The notes below the pieces were generated by a model that was not told the origin of the DNA, searched no databases, and saw nothing but the letters and a program-made list of their open reading frames with translations. Shown one piece after another: positions 1-10,043 of a stretch of DNA of 64,000 nt. The translations under genes and the position numbers were made by a program. The stretch's first letter is position 1. Every line of letters starts with the position of its first letter. Source of the stretch: Saccharicrinis sp963677655 (GTDB taxonomy: Bacteria > Bacteroidota > Bacteroidia > Bacteroidales > Marinilabiliaceae). The stretch is taken from NCBI GenBank assembly GCA_963677655.1, contig OY782089.1; one strand, written 5' to 3'.

Positions 1-299
1 CTGCGCCATGAGAATTAATTTACGCCTATCTATTAGTACTATATTATACCATTAAATAATTATCTTAAACCAACATACTTCATCAAGTAACCTATTAATC
101 TTCTTTTATGTTGAAGTATAATACCAACTTATAGAATTGCCACTTTTCTCTCTGCTCAAGAGTCTTTTGTTTTGTAATTTCTGGTATCCTGGTGTTTTAG
201 TGATAGGGGGTAAGCGATGACTGCTCTTTACAAAATAGGAGTTTTTCTTATGATACTATAAAATAAGTATTTGTGCTAAACTAAAAATATCAAAACCAT
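1..299. other. Intergenic flank, no gene seen
   Basis: This AT-rich stretch lies downstream of the hybrid sensor gene. I see no credible reading frame, RNA gene or strong terminator hairpin in it. It may hold the end of the next transcript to the left. Confidence 0.5.
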
Positions 300-3200
300 T
301 CAATGGCTGCTCCCCTGATACTCTAAAGGTGTTTGTCCAAACTGCTCCCGAAAAGATTTTGTGAAATATGAAGGCGAATTAAACCCTGCCTGGTAACAAA
401 TTTCTTTTATACTACCCTGCTTTTTCTGAAGTAACTCTGCCGCATATTGCAAACGAATTGTTCGGAGAAAATTACTAGGATTTTGCCCGGTCAGTGATTT
501 TATTTTATCGTAGAAATGTGTAGTACTAAGATTTACCATTTCCCTGATATCATTGGCTTTAAATTCTGGATTCGAAATATGATTGATCGCTATTTTGGTC
601 ACCTCTTCCAAAAACTTTTCATCTGTTTTATTCGCTGTAAATTCGTAGGCCGGTAATACTGCGTGTGAAGATAAAAATTTCTCTTTGAGTCTTTTTCTGG
701 AAACCAATAAATTGTTTATACGTGCCAACAAAACATCCATATGGAATGGTTTGGATATATAATCATCAGCCCCTGTTTCAAAGCCTTCTATCTGGTTTTC
801 AATTAAATTTTTCGCTGTCAGTAAAACCAGTGGTATGTGAGACGTATTAAGATCTGATTTAAGCTCTTTGCACATTTTTATCCCATCCATTACCGGCATC
901 ATAATATCACTGATAATTAAATCAGGATTTAATGATTGTGCCAACTCCAATCCATCTGCCCCATTTATGGCTTCTTTAACCCTGTAGTCATTTTTTAAGA
1001 CATCATTAAGCTGCTTTCGTAGCTGATTATTATCTTCTACCACAAGCACCAAAGGAAGATCGCTGTTATGCTCTATATCCGAAGCCGCAACTTTTGTTGT
1101 CTCATTATCATCTGATGCAAGATCGTATCTCAACGATTCCAGATGGGTTGATTCAAATTGAAAACCCTCTTGTATTTCATCCTGCCTTGCTGATATATTA
1201 CTAATCAACTTTTGAGAACCTATTGGCAAACGAACAACAAAAACACTCCCTTGTCCCTCATTACTTTCAACCGAAATAGTTCCACCAAGCATTTCAACCA
1301 GGGTTTTGGTGTAATTTAAACCAATACCAGTTCCTGTTTTGTGGTCATCGCGACTATAGAAACGTTCAAAAACATGATCTTTTTGCTTTGGCGATAAACC
1401 TACCCCAGTATCTTTCACACTTAGTTCTGCAAAATCCTGTCTTGCTGTTCTACCTGTGAAATATTTCTTTTGAGCTACCGCTACTTTTGATATGGAAACC
1501 TCTATTTCACCTCCTTTTGGAGTAAACTTAATCGCATTCGATAACAAATTACCTAGTATTTTCTCCAGTTTATCCTGATCAAAACAAGCACTAACAGATG
1601 ATTGCGCAGACTTAAAATTCAATTTCAAGCCTTTTGATTCACCAACCTCCTTAAATAAACTGAATATCTTTTGAGTGCAGACAACCATATCTCCTTCAAT
1701 ATAGTTGATTTCCTGCTCTCCTAAATCTGTTTTGCGGAAATCAAGTAACTGATTCACCAGATTCATTAATTTATGGGCACTTAAACTAATGCTTTCAACG
1801 GCTTCTTTATTCTCCACACCATCTGCATTCAGTAATTTAGCTATCGGATTAAGAATTAACGTTAAGGGCGTTCGGAACTCATGCGACAGGTTAATAAAAA
1901 ACTGAAGATTTTTCTGGTTCTGTTCCCTCTCTTTTTTTTCCTTAACTCTTTTAATGGAATATATCCATGATGCCACAACCAATATAACTACAACAATAAT
2001 ATAAAGACTGATAGCCCACCAGGTAAGCCAGGGAGGTGGCAATATTGTAAGTACAACCTGCGTTCCTTTCTCATTCCATACTCCATCGTTATTAGATGCT
2101 GCAACTTTAAAAATGTAAGTCCCCGGATCGAGATTGGTATAAATAGCTTCTCTTTTATTTTTTACAAAATTCCAATCCTTATCAAAACCATCCATCAAAT
2201 ATTTATATTCGTTTTTTGAAGGAGATGAATAATTAAGGGCTACATATGAAAATGTGACACTATTTTGACGATGCTGTAAGGTAATTTCACGGGTTTGTGT
2301 GATATGCTTTTGTAAAGGAGAATTCTCTTTTCCTGACAATACTTCCCTGTTAAAAATTTTAAAACCTGAAATACATACTTCTGGAACAGATATATTATCA
2401 ATGATATTCTCCGGATCAAAATAATTAAAACCATTGTTCCCCCCGAAATACAGTTCTCCATTTGCTGTTTTGCAGTACACATATTTGGCAAACTCCTTTC
2501 CTTGTAATCCATCCTCTTTAATATAATTTCTAAAGGTTTGCAAATCCGGGTTAAACCTTGATAAACCATTGTTGGTACTTAACCAAAGGTTTCCCTGATC
2601 ATCTTCCAGTATCCCACAAATCACATTATTGGGCAATCCATCCTCTACAGTAAAAGCCTGGAAGGTCTTTTGCTCTCTATTGAACAAGTTGAGCCCATTA
2701 GAAGTTCCAATCCAAAACCTGTGTTTTGCATCCTCATGCATGCAAATAATCTCATTCCCCGAAATGCTTTGGGCATTGCCAGGTACATTTATATACCTGA
2801 TAAAGGTATCTTTCGCACTGTTATAATGATTCAATCCATTAGAGGTTCCAAACCAAATATTTTCCAAACTATCTTTATATATGGCTCTAATTCTATTATC
2901 AGAAATACTTGACGGATCATCTGAATGCACATATTGTTTCAACCTGCCAGTGTGCTGGTTATAAAAAACCACTCCATCATATCCTGTTCCAATCCATAAT
3001 GAGTTTATATCCGGTTTTAACAATGCACAAATAGCGCCTGTATTAAGCATGTTATAGTTGGCAAACCGAAACATTGACTGAGAAAAAACTCCTGTTTTTT
3101 TATTAAACAGACTTAAACCTTTATCCTTGGTTCCGATCCATAAAAACCCTGGACGATCCTCTGCAATACAGAAAATATAGTCATCATTTAAAGCGCCTTT

Positions 3201-4421
3201 CTTTTCCGGATTAAACTTGTAGTGCTTAAAATCATTGGTATTTCGACTGAACTGGCTCAACATCCCCTGCATCTTACTTCCTATCCAGATGTCGTTGTCA
3301 CTATCCTGATAAATATACCTTACTCTATTGTTTTCAAACCCAGGATGTGTTTGCTCATTTATATGCGAAAACTCTTTCCTGTTGATATCTAAAAAATTAA
3401 TCCCTCCATCTATAGTTGAAATCCATATATTACCTTCTCTATCCTCATAAATTTGGGTTAAGGCATTACTGTTAATGCCATTAGGATTTTCATTATTAAA
3501 GCGTATAAATGTACTTTGCTCATTGTCTTCACCTTGAAAAAACAAACCATTATCCCGGTATGAGATCCATTTATTTTTATGGCTATCAATAAATAACTCA
3601 ATTTTATTGTTGCCATTTACTTCCTGAACTGGGATATGCTTATACACAGCATCCTGTATGCTTTTCAAATGATAACTATTATCACCTTCTACAGTAAAAA
3701 CCAGCTGTTTATCATTATTAAATCCTTGAACACTTATTGATTTTCCGGTAAAGTAATGAGAAAATGCCTGAGACTTCACATCCAACATCTCAAGACCATT
3801 TGTTGTCCCCAACCATAGATTTTGGTTTTCATCCTCTGCAATGCCCGTGATATTAGAATTAATTAGGGTTGCCGCATCTGTAGGGATATTCTTATATTCT
3901 GTCAGCGAAAAATTATTTAAATCATAAGCATATAAACCATCTGTGGCAATAGTTATATACAGGATATTATTGCTTGATAAGAAAAGTTCTTTGATTGGAA
4001 GGGAACCAATAGTTTCTATAAAATGCGTTGGCATTCGGGAAAAGCGGTAAGTTGACAGATTAAAATAATTAAGGCCTCTTTGGGTACCAATCCAGAAGTT
4101 CCCTTTATCATCTTCTACTATGGAGGATATCTTATTATTGCACAATGATAAGGTATCGGTTTTTGAATGAACAAAACTCAAAAAAGCATTCCCATCATAC
4201 CGGCAAAGCCCTTCTTCAGTTCCAAACCACAAAAAGCCCAGCCTATCCTGAATGATGGTACTAACATTATTTGAGTTTAACCCATCATCGGTAGTTATAT
4301 GCTTAAAATGCATTTCTGATAACAAACGGTCGGTAGTTGATAAACTACTATAGTTACTTTCCTGAGCGTTTAGTGATAAACCAATCAGGTAAACTATTAT
4401 TATCAGATATACTTTTTGCAT
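300..4421 (-). CDS. Hybrid two-component system sensor/regulator (HTCS)
   Basis: A one-protein sensor and transcription factor of the type that controls polysaccharide loci in Bacteroidota. In order: signal peptide (about 1-19), periplasmic Reg_prop propeller repeats of the W-[IF]-G-T-x-x-G-L type (about 40-690), a Y_Y_Y domain (about 740-820), one membrane helix (about 830-852), a HisKA domain with LSHEFRTPL and phospho-acceptor His847, a HATPase domain with the G-x-G-I-G-L box, a receiver domain with IISDIMMPVMDG and Asp1172, and a C-terminal AraC-type helix-turn-helix (about 1265-1370). The 1373-residue length is normal for the family. A glycan fragment in the periplasm is the expected signal, but the sequence does not reveal which one. 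It is the last gene of the window and the natural candidate regulator of the locus. Confidence 0.96.
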   Translation of the reverse strand: MQKVYLIIIVYLIGLSLNAQESNYSSLSTTDRLLSEMHFKHITTDDGLNSNNVSTIIQDRLGFLWFGTEEGLCRYDGNAFLSFVHSKTDTLSLCNNKISSIVEDDKGNFWIGTQRGLNYFNLSTYRFSRMPTHFIETIGSLPIKELFLSSNNILYITIATDGLYAYDLNNFSLTEYKNIPTDAATLINSNITGIAEDENQNLWLGTTNGLEMLDVKSQAFSHYFTGKSISVQGFNNDKQLVFTVEGDNSYHLKSIQDAVYKHIPVQEVNGNNKIELFIDSHKNKWISYRDNGLFFQGEDNEQSTFIRFNNENPNGINSNALTQIYEDREGNIWISTIDGGINFLDINRKEFSHINEQTHPGFENNRVRYIYQDSDNDIWIGSKMQGMLSQFSRNTNDFKHYKFNPEKKGALNDDYIFCIAEDRPGFLWIGTKDKGLSLFNKKTGVFSQSMFRFANYNMLNTGAICALLKPDINSLWIGTGYDGVVFYNQHTGRLKQYVHSDDPSSISDNRIRAIYKDSLENIWFGTSNGLNHYNSAKDTFIRYINVPGNAQSISGNEIICMHEDAKHRFWIGTSNGLNLFNREQKTFQAFTVEDGLPNNVICGILEDDQGNLWLSTNNGLSRFNPDLQTFRNYIKEDGLQGKEFAKYVYCKTANGELYFGGNNGFNYFDPENIIDNISVPEVCISGFKIFNREVLSGKENSPLQKHITQTREITLQHRQNSVTFSYVALNYSSPSKNEYKYLMDGFDKDWNFVKNKREAIYTNLDPGTYIFKVAASNNDGVWNEKGTQVVLTILPPPWLTWWAISLYIIVVVILVVASWIYSIKRVKEKKEREQNQKNLQFFINLSHEFRTPLTLILNPIAKLLNADGVENKEAVESISLSAHKLMNLVNQLLDFRKTDLGEQEINYIEGDMVVCTQKIFSLFKEVGESKGLKLNFKSAQSSVSACFDQDKLEKILGNLLSNAIKFTPKGGEIEVSISKVAVAQKKYFTGRTARQDFAELSVKDTGVGLSPKQKDHVFERFYSRDDHKTGTGIGLNYTKTLVEMLGGTISVESNEGQGSVFVVRLPIGSQKLISNISARQDEIQEGFQFESTHLESLRYDLASDDNETTKVAASDIEHNSDLPLVLVVEDNNQLRKQLNDVLKNDYRVKEAINGADGLELAQSLNPDLIISDIMMPVMDGIKMCKELKSDLNTSHIPLVLLTAKNLIENQIEGFETGADDYISKPFHMDVLLARINNLLVSRKRLKEKFLSSHAVLPAYEFTANKTDEKFLEEVTKIAINHISNPEFKANDIREMVNLSTTHFYDKIKSLTGQNPSNFLRTIRLQYAAELLQKKQGSIKEICYQAGFNSPSYFTKSFREQFGQTPLEYQGSSH

Positions 4422-4533
4422 ATGTTTTTATAACTCATTTGTCTCTTCAAGAAAGCTCCATTTTCTTATCAGATATTTATGTATAAACATTAGCCTTACC
4501 AGGAAGAAGAGCTGATTTCCAAAGCTTACCACT

Positions 4534-5451
4534 CTATCTCAAATAAGGTTCTTCGCCCTGAATGGATTCAATCACTTTTAATGCTTTATTAATCTCCGCT
4601 TCTGTTCCTCTGAAAAGAAGGGACACTGCACCTTCTGCTCCCCCAATTCCTCCGGAGCCATAATGAATTACTTCAATATCGGCAAACTGCCTGATGGCTT
4701 CTATTTCAGTAAATAACTCCCCTTTAATACTCCACAACCAAGGTGTTTTGCGATCGACCTGTTGGTGTTCTATTTTGCTATATTCTCCAATCAGATCAAT
4801 ATCTTGTGAAGATTCCTTTTCTAAGCCTACTGGAATAATCAGGTGCAGATTCTTTTCCTGTACAAAAGGATATAAATTACCTATTGTACCTCCGGTAGGA
4901 TGCCCAATCATTATTGCTGCCTGTTGTTTTTGATGGTTGATGATATTGGCTCCTTTTATTACGATATCTCCTTCTTTCATTTCCGGTAATATCTCTTTAT
5001 AATCAATATCTTTAATCTCTCCATCTACAAAAACCAGCTCTTTTCGTTTGATGCTTCTATCTACTTTTTTATCGGATGTGGCAGGACTAATATATCCATA
5101 AACATACTCTCCGTTATTCAGCGAATCTTTTAACAATTCTTCAGCCACATAAGTATTGGTTGTTCCTTTTGCCAAAATTAATTTGCCCTTTTTCAAACGT
5201 TCTTTTACGGGAGGATAAACCGCCAGCCCTTTTGCAATTAAACGCTTACCCTCAGCCACTGTTAACGATACCCAGGTTTGATGCGTTCCGGATTTTAGCT
5301 CTGCTATAGAATTAACAGCATTAGGTGTTTCTGTCAATTCTGTTCTGGCTCCATTATCTTTCTTTGTTAAAAAATCAAAGCGGCTTATTTTAATAACTAA
5401 AATAAGCAAAGTAACAGCCAAAACCAGACTTAAAATTTTATCACTTTTCAT
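4534..5451 (-). CDS. Membrane-anchored protein of unknown function
   Basis: I do not recognise this 305-residue protein. It begins with one hydrophobic segment (about residues 7-23) followed by a charged stretch, which suggests an N-terminal anchor or uncleaved signal with the rest outside the cytoplasm. The body is mixed alpha/beta with a glycine-rich segment GHPTGGTIGNLYPF near residue 185 and a second glycine cluster HYGSGGIGGAEG near residue 265. No lipobox cysteine is present. It lies between the HTCS and the NosR-like redox protein, separated from the latter by 368 bp. A link to either neighbour is only positional. Confidence 0.8.
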   Translation of the reverse strand: MKSDKILSLVLAVTLLILVIKISRFDFLTKKDNGARTELTETPNAVNSIAELKSGTHQTWVSLTVAEGKRLIAKGLAVYPPVKERLKKGKLILAKGTTNTYVAEELLKDSLNNGEYVYGYISPATSDKKVDRSIKRKELVFVDGEIKDIDYKEILPEMKEGDIVIKGANIINHQKQQAAIMIGHPTGGTIGNLYPFVQEKNLHLIIPVGLEKESSQDIDLIGEYSKIEHQQVDRKTPWLWSIKGELFTEIEAIRQFADIEVIHYGSGGIGGAEGAVSLLFRGTEAEINKALKVIESIQGEEPYLR

Positions 5452-5819
5452 AGAAAAAAATTAGTATTAAGATATAAGTATCAAGACAAGCGACTTCGAA
5501 TCTAAAACTTAGTAAGTTCTTAGCTTAATCATCGTCCTGCCTGTTTAATACTTAATCATAATAGTTTCATGCGTTCTAAAATAGAAATAAGACAAAAGTA
5601 TAAATACAAATGACACCTATTTAATACGAGTACTTTAGTTAGCTTGTAGTATTCAATATTCTTAAAATATGTATTAATATTAAACGTTGAAAACATTGGA
5701 TGCTTAACTTTTTTAGGAATATCTAGAAATTGCTTCTTTCTATAATATTCTGATCTTTATACTTACGTCTTTATACTTTATACTGAATAGTTACCAAAAT
5801 TTAAACAGTTTTTTATATT
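5452..5819. repeat. Intergenic region with degenerate AGTATAAAG-type repeats
   Basis: No gene is visible in these 368 bp. The left end (about 5461-5486) and the reverse complement of the right end (about 5752-5787) share a repeated word of the type AGTATTAAG, TAAGTATCAAGAC or TAAGTATAAAGATC. The ends therefore look like an imperfect inverted repeat, as expected of a decayed dispersed element. The promoter of the 305-residue gene should also lie here, but I cannot place it. Confidence 0.4.
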
Positions 5820-6974
5820 TCATTTACGTATCCATTCCAATATAAATCCCACAGGACAAAAGAATCTGCACCAGGCTTTAGGAATAAACATCCCTATTAA
5901 TAGAAATGCAGATGCAAATCCAATAATCCAGTAATCTACTTGTTTTATTGAAAAAATGGTGAATGGCTCAATTAAGGTTAGATCAAATGAAAAGCCTAAC
6001 CATAAACTCACCAACAAAGCCAAAAAGATTCGTTCACGCAAGGGCTTTAAAATTTTTGTTCCCTTAACCGGAATCTGAATCTTTTTAGAACAAGCCTTGC
6101 CACATAATTCCTGTGCTGCACCAAAGGGACATACCCATGTACAATAAAAAGCCTTCCCAAAAATAATAGGAATAACTATTGACAAGGTAAGCAAAATGAC
6201 CATTATAAATTGGATTTGCCAATTAACACCACCTGATATCCAGTTTATAATTTGAACAAAAGAAATCAGTCTCCCCAGCCAAAAACCAAAAACCACAATG
6301 CTTAATACTTGCAGAACTGTTCTGTATTTCATGGCCCTTTTAGGGAAAAAACAAGCAATAACAAATACACCCAATAAAAACAGGGATATCATATTCTCAA
6401 CAGACCAAAGCTTAAATATGGAAACTGTTTGTATAGTTGTAGCTGAATTTTGAACACCAGATATGATAGCCTGACTTGTAATAGTAGCCCCTGCAATAGC
6501 GTCAACTTTTATACTACTCACTTTATTTCGTGATATACCATTCCATTTATAAAGTATCCCATTCTCTACTATATCTGATAAATAACTTTTACTTTCAAAA
6601 TTTTCACCTAACAATACTCCGCATATTACCTCATCTTCATTAGTAAATGTAATAAGTGGTACACGTCCTCCATATCCATGCTCTCCCTTATATGCAAAGG
6701 CATAACCTAGTAGTTCTCCCGAATAATCAAAAAAATTAAACTGAAGGTTACTAACTTTTTGTATACTTTCTAATCCCGGGAAAAAGACTTTACAATCATC
6801 AAGATCAATTTTAACGGTATACTCTATTTTCGCATCTTTCTTTAAAGAAATCCCAAATATTTGTCCTCTCCATGCTGCAACAGAAAGAAGCAATAAACCA
6901 ATTAAAGCAAGGTTAACAACAGACTTTAAAATACTATTCCAGGATTTTAATTTCATATTAATATTAGTCAACAA
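5820..6974 (-). CDS. NosR/RnfG-like flavinylated membrane electron-transfer protein
   Basis: A 384-residue membrane protein joining an extracytoplasmic FMN-binding domain to a NosR/NapH-type iron-sulfur membrane domain. After an N-terminal helix (about 17-38) comes the FMN_bind domain. It ends in AGATITS, where Thr166 is the expected covalent FMN site by analogy with RnfG and NqrC. Several membrane helices follow. Two C-x3-C-P motifs, CTWVCPFGAAQELC and CRFFCPVG, are the usual cluster ligands. The protein stops right after the second motif, so it lacks the C-terminal ferredoxin of full NosR (about 700 residues). Only 8 bp separate it from the upstream lyase gene, so the two are probably cotranscribed. 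Met7 is an alternative start with a better signal. The electron acceptor is unknown. Confidence 0.88.
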   Translation of the reverse strand: MLTNINMKLKSWNSILKSVVNLALIGLLLLSVAAWRGQIFGISLKKDAKIEYTVKIDLDDCKVFFPGLESIQKVSNLQFNFFDYSGELLGYAFAYKGEHGYGGRVPLITFTNEDEVICGVLLGENFESKSYLSDIVENGILYKWNGISRNKVSSIKVDAIAGATITSQAIISGVQNSATTIQTVSIFKLWSVENMISLFLLGVFVIACFFPKRAMKYRTVLQVLSIVVFGFWLGRLISFVQIINWISGGVNWQIQFIMVILLTLSIVIPIIFGKAFYCTWVCPFGAAQELCGKACSKKIQIPVKGTKILKPLRERIFLALLVSLWLGFSFDLTLIEPFTIFSIKQVDYWIIGFASAFLLIGMFIPKAWCRFFCPVGFILEWIRK

Positions 6975-6982
6975 AAAAATTA

Positions 6983-9928
6983 CTATTCTTTAATAACTTT
7001 AATCAATCGAACATTGTGATCTTTTTTACAAGCCAATAAATATACACCATTTGCATAACCTGTAAAATCTAATTCAGCTTCATCATCAAATTTATTTACC
7101 GGTATTTCGTCAAATTTACTACCTAATAAATTATAAACTGCAATACTATCATATCCTCTCTGTGTAAACTTCACTTGAACTTTATTCTGCACAGGATTGG
7201 GAAACACCTGAATGTCATTTATTGTATTGTCCTCTATGCCTACGTGAGATTCTGTGACCAACATTGATAATTCCGGAACATAATCACTTTCCTTTGAATG
7301 GAAGTCAATTCCGTTTCCGACAAAATTGGCATCTCTAACACATAAAGTTACCACCTCATCAATACCTTTTTGAGCTGCAACAAAATCTGAAACATCCCAG
7401 CTACCATAAGTGCCAATACTTGAATCACTGATTTTTACCCCAATAGCAGGCTGATTTCCAAAGTTGATACCGTCTTCTGTCCATGAATCATCATTTACCT
7501 GAAAAGCAGACCTTGATCCTGATGAACCTGAACGTTTATAAACCTTTAAAGTAACTGATGATATGGTTCCATTGATTTCGCTCAAATCAAATTTCAAAAA
7601 GAAATAACGTCCGCTACCCTCATCTGTAGCTTTCGTTACCATATACACATCACTACCATAATTGGTCATTGGATTACTACTGTGCACATAACTATCTGCT
7701 ACCGGCGCCAAAGAAATAATACTCTGCGTATTTCCATTAGGAATAACACGAATGCTAACCTCATCAGAAGTTGAAATCGCATTGTTATTATCGGTTGCGA
7801 TTGCAGTTAAAGTATGAGTGCCAACAGGAAGGTAATTCCATGTAAATGAATATGGAGCCTCGGTATCTTCTCCCAAAAATATGGATCCGGAATAAAACTC
7901 AACCTTTGTTACATTCCCTTCAACATCAGAAGCCTCTGCTGTAATATCTACTGTATCACCTTCTACGTAACCAGTTGCATCTACCGGAGAACTAATCGAA
8001 ACATTCGGAGCTGTATTCGGCTTAAGCAACGAAAGTGAAAAACTATTGATGTTAAACGCATCGTCAGCTCCTGTAATGTAGAACCGTATAGGATGTAAAC
8101 CCTGTGATAAGATTAAATTCTCAGTCAAAGTTTGTGTATCCCAGTTTGTATAGCTGCCAGTTGTAGCAAGCTGTATCTCACTTTCTATAATATCCTCATT
8201 TATGGCCACACTTATTTTGCCTCCTTCTATTGCTGCAGCATAACGGATATCTAATTTATATGTGCCCGGCTCAGGAACAAAACATGAGTATGTAACCCAT
8301 TCTCCATTATGCAAATCACTTAGTGCATAACCCCCTTCTGAACATTCACTAATATCCAAACCAACATCATTACGATAAACACCTCCTGTATTGGTATCAT
8401 CCATATCATGATAAACACGCGACTCTCCACCACCATTAAAATGGTCGAAGTTCTCGGCTTCTACAGTACCTGGTAAAACGTTTAAAGCAAATACGGGCAT
8501 ACCTCCATCAAAACCACTTACCGGATCACCGGCACATCCATCTGGCCTGTAACATGTTAATCCCCCATAACCCAAATGATCAAGACCAAATCCATTTTGC
8601 TCCTGTCCACATTCTTGGATAGATATCTCGCGAGCCCGTGACAACCAAAGCATATCTTCAGGATCAACTCCTTGTCTTACTTTATAATGAGCATAAGCAA
8701 TTTCGTAAACCGGTCGGGCAGAACTTAAAAAATTACCTCTTGTATACTCCTCAAACTGACCTTCTGTATATGGGTTCATCTTTTTAGAAAACCAACGTCC
8801 GCTCCTATCGCGCCTTTGTATAAACTCTCCACTTTCCACTGTTGGTTCCCAAGGGCTAAGCTGGTCAGGGAATGGATATTTAAACGAAACATTATATTTA
8901 AGATTAAACTCATAACCCAACAAGATTCTATTGTCAAGATAACTATAAATATCATCTCCCTGGTTCCATGCCATTTCGGCCACTGAAGCCAATTGTCCCA
9001 CACCCAAAATAGTATGCGCCTGATCACGGGAGCTTTCCTGGCTCTGACCATTCTCCCAGATTAAGTTCTGTATTGAACCGTTATACCCATAATCAGCAAT
9101 AGTATTTTCTACTCCCGTTCGTTTATACGTATCAGCATACTCCGAAGATGAAATCGGAGAAACCGATGTAATGGGTGGTCCCGAAACATAGGGAATATCA
9201 TCCTCACGGTGCGGTAAGCCTTTTAAATACCGAAGTGCCCGATCATACATAATTTCATTATCCAGAAAAATACCCATAGACAGCACACCACGCCATCCAA
9301 ATAAATCCTGGTTTCCATGCCTGCCTGAATCGCCCTGATACAAACGCCAGTAGAACGTACCATTATCATTGGTTACGGAAGCTGGTTTTGCAACATTGGA
9401 GTATCCCGGATACACTAACATATCCTTAAACCTTTGAAGATCCTCCTCGGCCCATCCATCATAGGTGCTTTTAATAATTTCGGCAGCATCTAAAAAACAA
9501 AAAATTACACGCCCGGTATTTAACGACTCAGTACCTCCTCCGGTAAAGCAGGTTAAATTGCTCCATGCATTAAATATCTCAACACATTTATCTGCGTGAC
9601 GTACATCTTTGGTCACAGCCCACATTAATGCATTTAAATATGCAGCCTCAACATCCGATTTAAAAGCACTGGAATTTTCTCCCTTTTCAGTAATCACCGT
9701 AAAGCTGGGATCACCTTTTACGGTATAATCGTACGATGCCTTTCCATCACTTTTTAGTTTCAGATAAGATATGTAATAGGGTTCAACCTTTGCACTAACC
9801 AAATAATGCATCCTATCCAGATCAGATTGCTTATGCGAAATACCCGGATGGATGAATTGAGCCTGAAGTGTTGTATAAAACAGCAACATCAGACTCATAA
9901 CAAAAACCTTATCTTTTATTATATTCAT
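6983..9928 (-). CDS. Secreted alginate-lyase-superfamily enzyme with CBM6, Ig, CBM96-like and T9SS domains
   Basis: A 981-residue multidomain polysaccharide lyase candidate. In order: signal peptide (about 1-23), a helical catalytic domain of the Alginate_lyase type (about 24-470), CBM6 (about 486-630), a bacterial Ig-like domain (about 637-735), a DNRLRE/CBM96-like domain (about 738-885) and a type IX secretion tail (about 905-981). The catalytic domain carries ENGQSQESSRDQAHT near residue 295, a signature of alginate-lyase-fold proteins in Bacteroidota. The family covers alginate and glucuronan lyases (PL5, PL38 and relatives), so uronic-acid cleavage is likely but the substrate is open. 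The T9SS tail puts it on the cell surface or in the medium, suited to a first cut. Its stop is 8 bp before the NosR-like gene. Confidence 0.9.
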   Translation of the reverse strand: MNIIKDKVFVMSLMLLFYTTLQAQFIHPGISHKQSDLDRMHYLVSAKVEPYYISYLKLKSDGKASYDYTVKGDPSFTVITEKGENSSAFKSDVEAAYLNALMWAVTKDVRHADKCVEIFNAWSNLTCFTGGGTESLNTGRVIFCFLDAAEIIKSTYDGWAEEDLQRFKDMLVYPGYSNVAKPASVTNDNGTFYWRLYQGDSGRHGNQDLFGWRGVLSMGIFLDNEIMYDRALRYLKGLPHREDDIPYVSGPPITSVSPISSSEYADTYKRTGVENTIADYGYNGSIQNLIWENGQSQESSRDQAHTILGVGQLASVAEMAWNQGDDIYSYLDNRILLGYEFNLKYNVSFKYPFPDQLSPWEPTVESGEFIQRRDRSGRWFSKKMNPYTEGQFEEYTRGNFLSSARPVYEIAYAHYKVRQGVDPEDMLWLSRAREISIQECGQEQNGFGLDHLGYGGLTCYRPDGCAGDPVSGFDGGMPVFALNVLPGTVEAENFDHFNGGGESRVYHDMDDTNTGGVYRNDVGLDISECSEGGYALSDLHNGEWVTYSCFVPEPGTYKLDIRYAAAIEGGKISVAINEDIIESEIQLATTGSYTNWDTQTLTENLILSQGLHPIRFYITGADDAFNINSFSLSLLKPNTAPNVSISSPVDATGYVEGDTVDITAEASDVEGNVTKVEFYSGSIFLGEDTEAPYSFTWNYLPVGTHTLTAIATDNNNAISTSDEVSIRVIPNGNTQSIISLAPVADSYVHSSNPMTNYGSDVYMVTKATDEGSGRYFFLKFDLSEINGTISSVTLKVYKRSGSSGSRSAFQVNDDSWTEDGINFGNQPAIGVKISDSSIGTYGSWDVSDFVAAQKGIDEVVTLCVRDANFVGNGIDFHSKESDYVPELSMLVTESHVGIEDNTINDIQVFPNPVQNKVQVKFTQRGYDSIAVYNLLGSKFDEIPVNKFDDEAELDFTGYANGVYLLACKKDHNVRLIKVIKE

Positions 9929-10043
9929 TTTATGGTATAGTTTTTTATTTGTGTCGATAAATTTTGAAACTTTCAGTAATCAGTGATTTATATCAAATGA
10001 TAAGTTCTACTATTTACTAAAAGACCTTTTCTGCAGAGACGAT

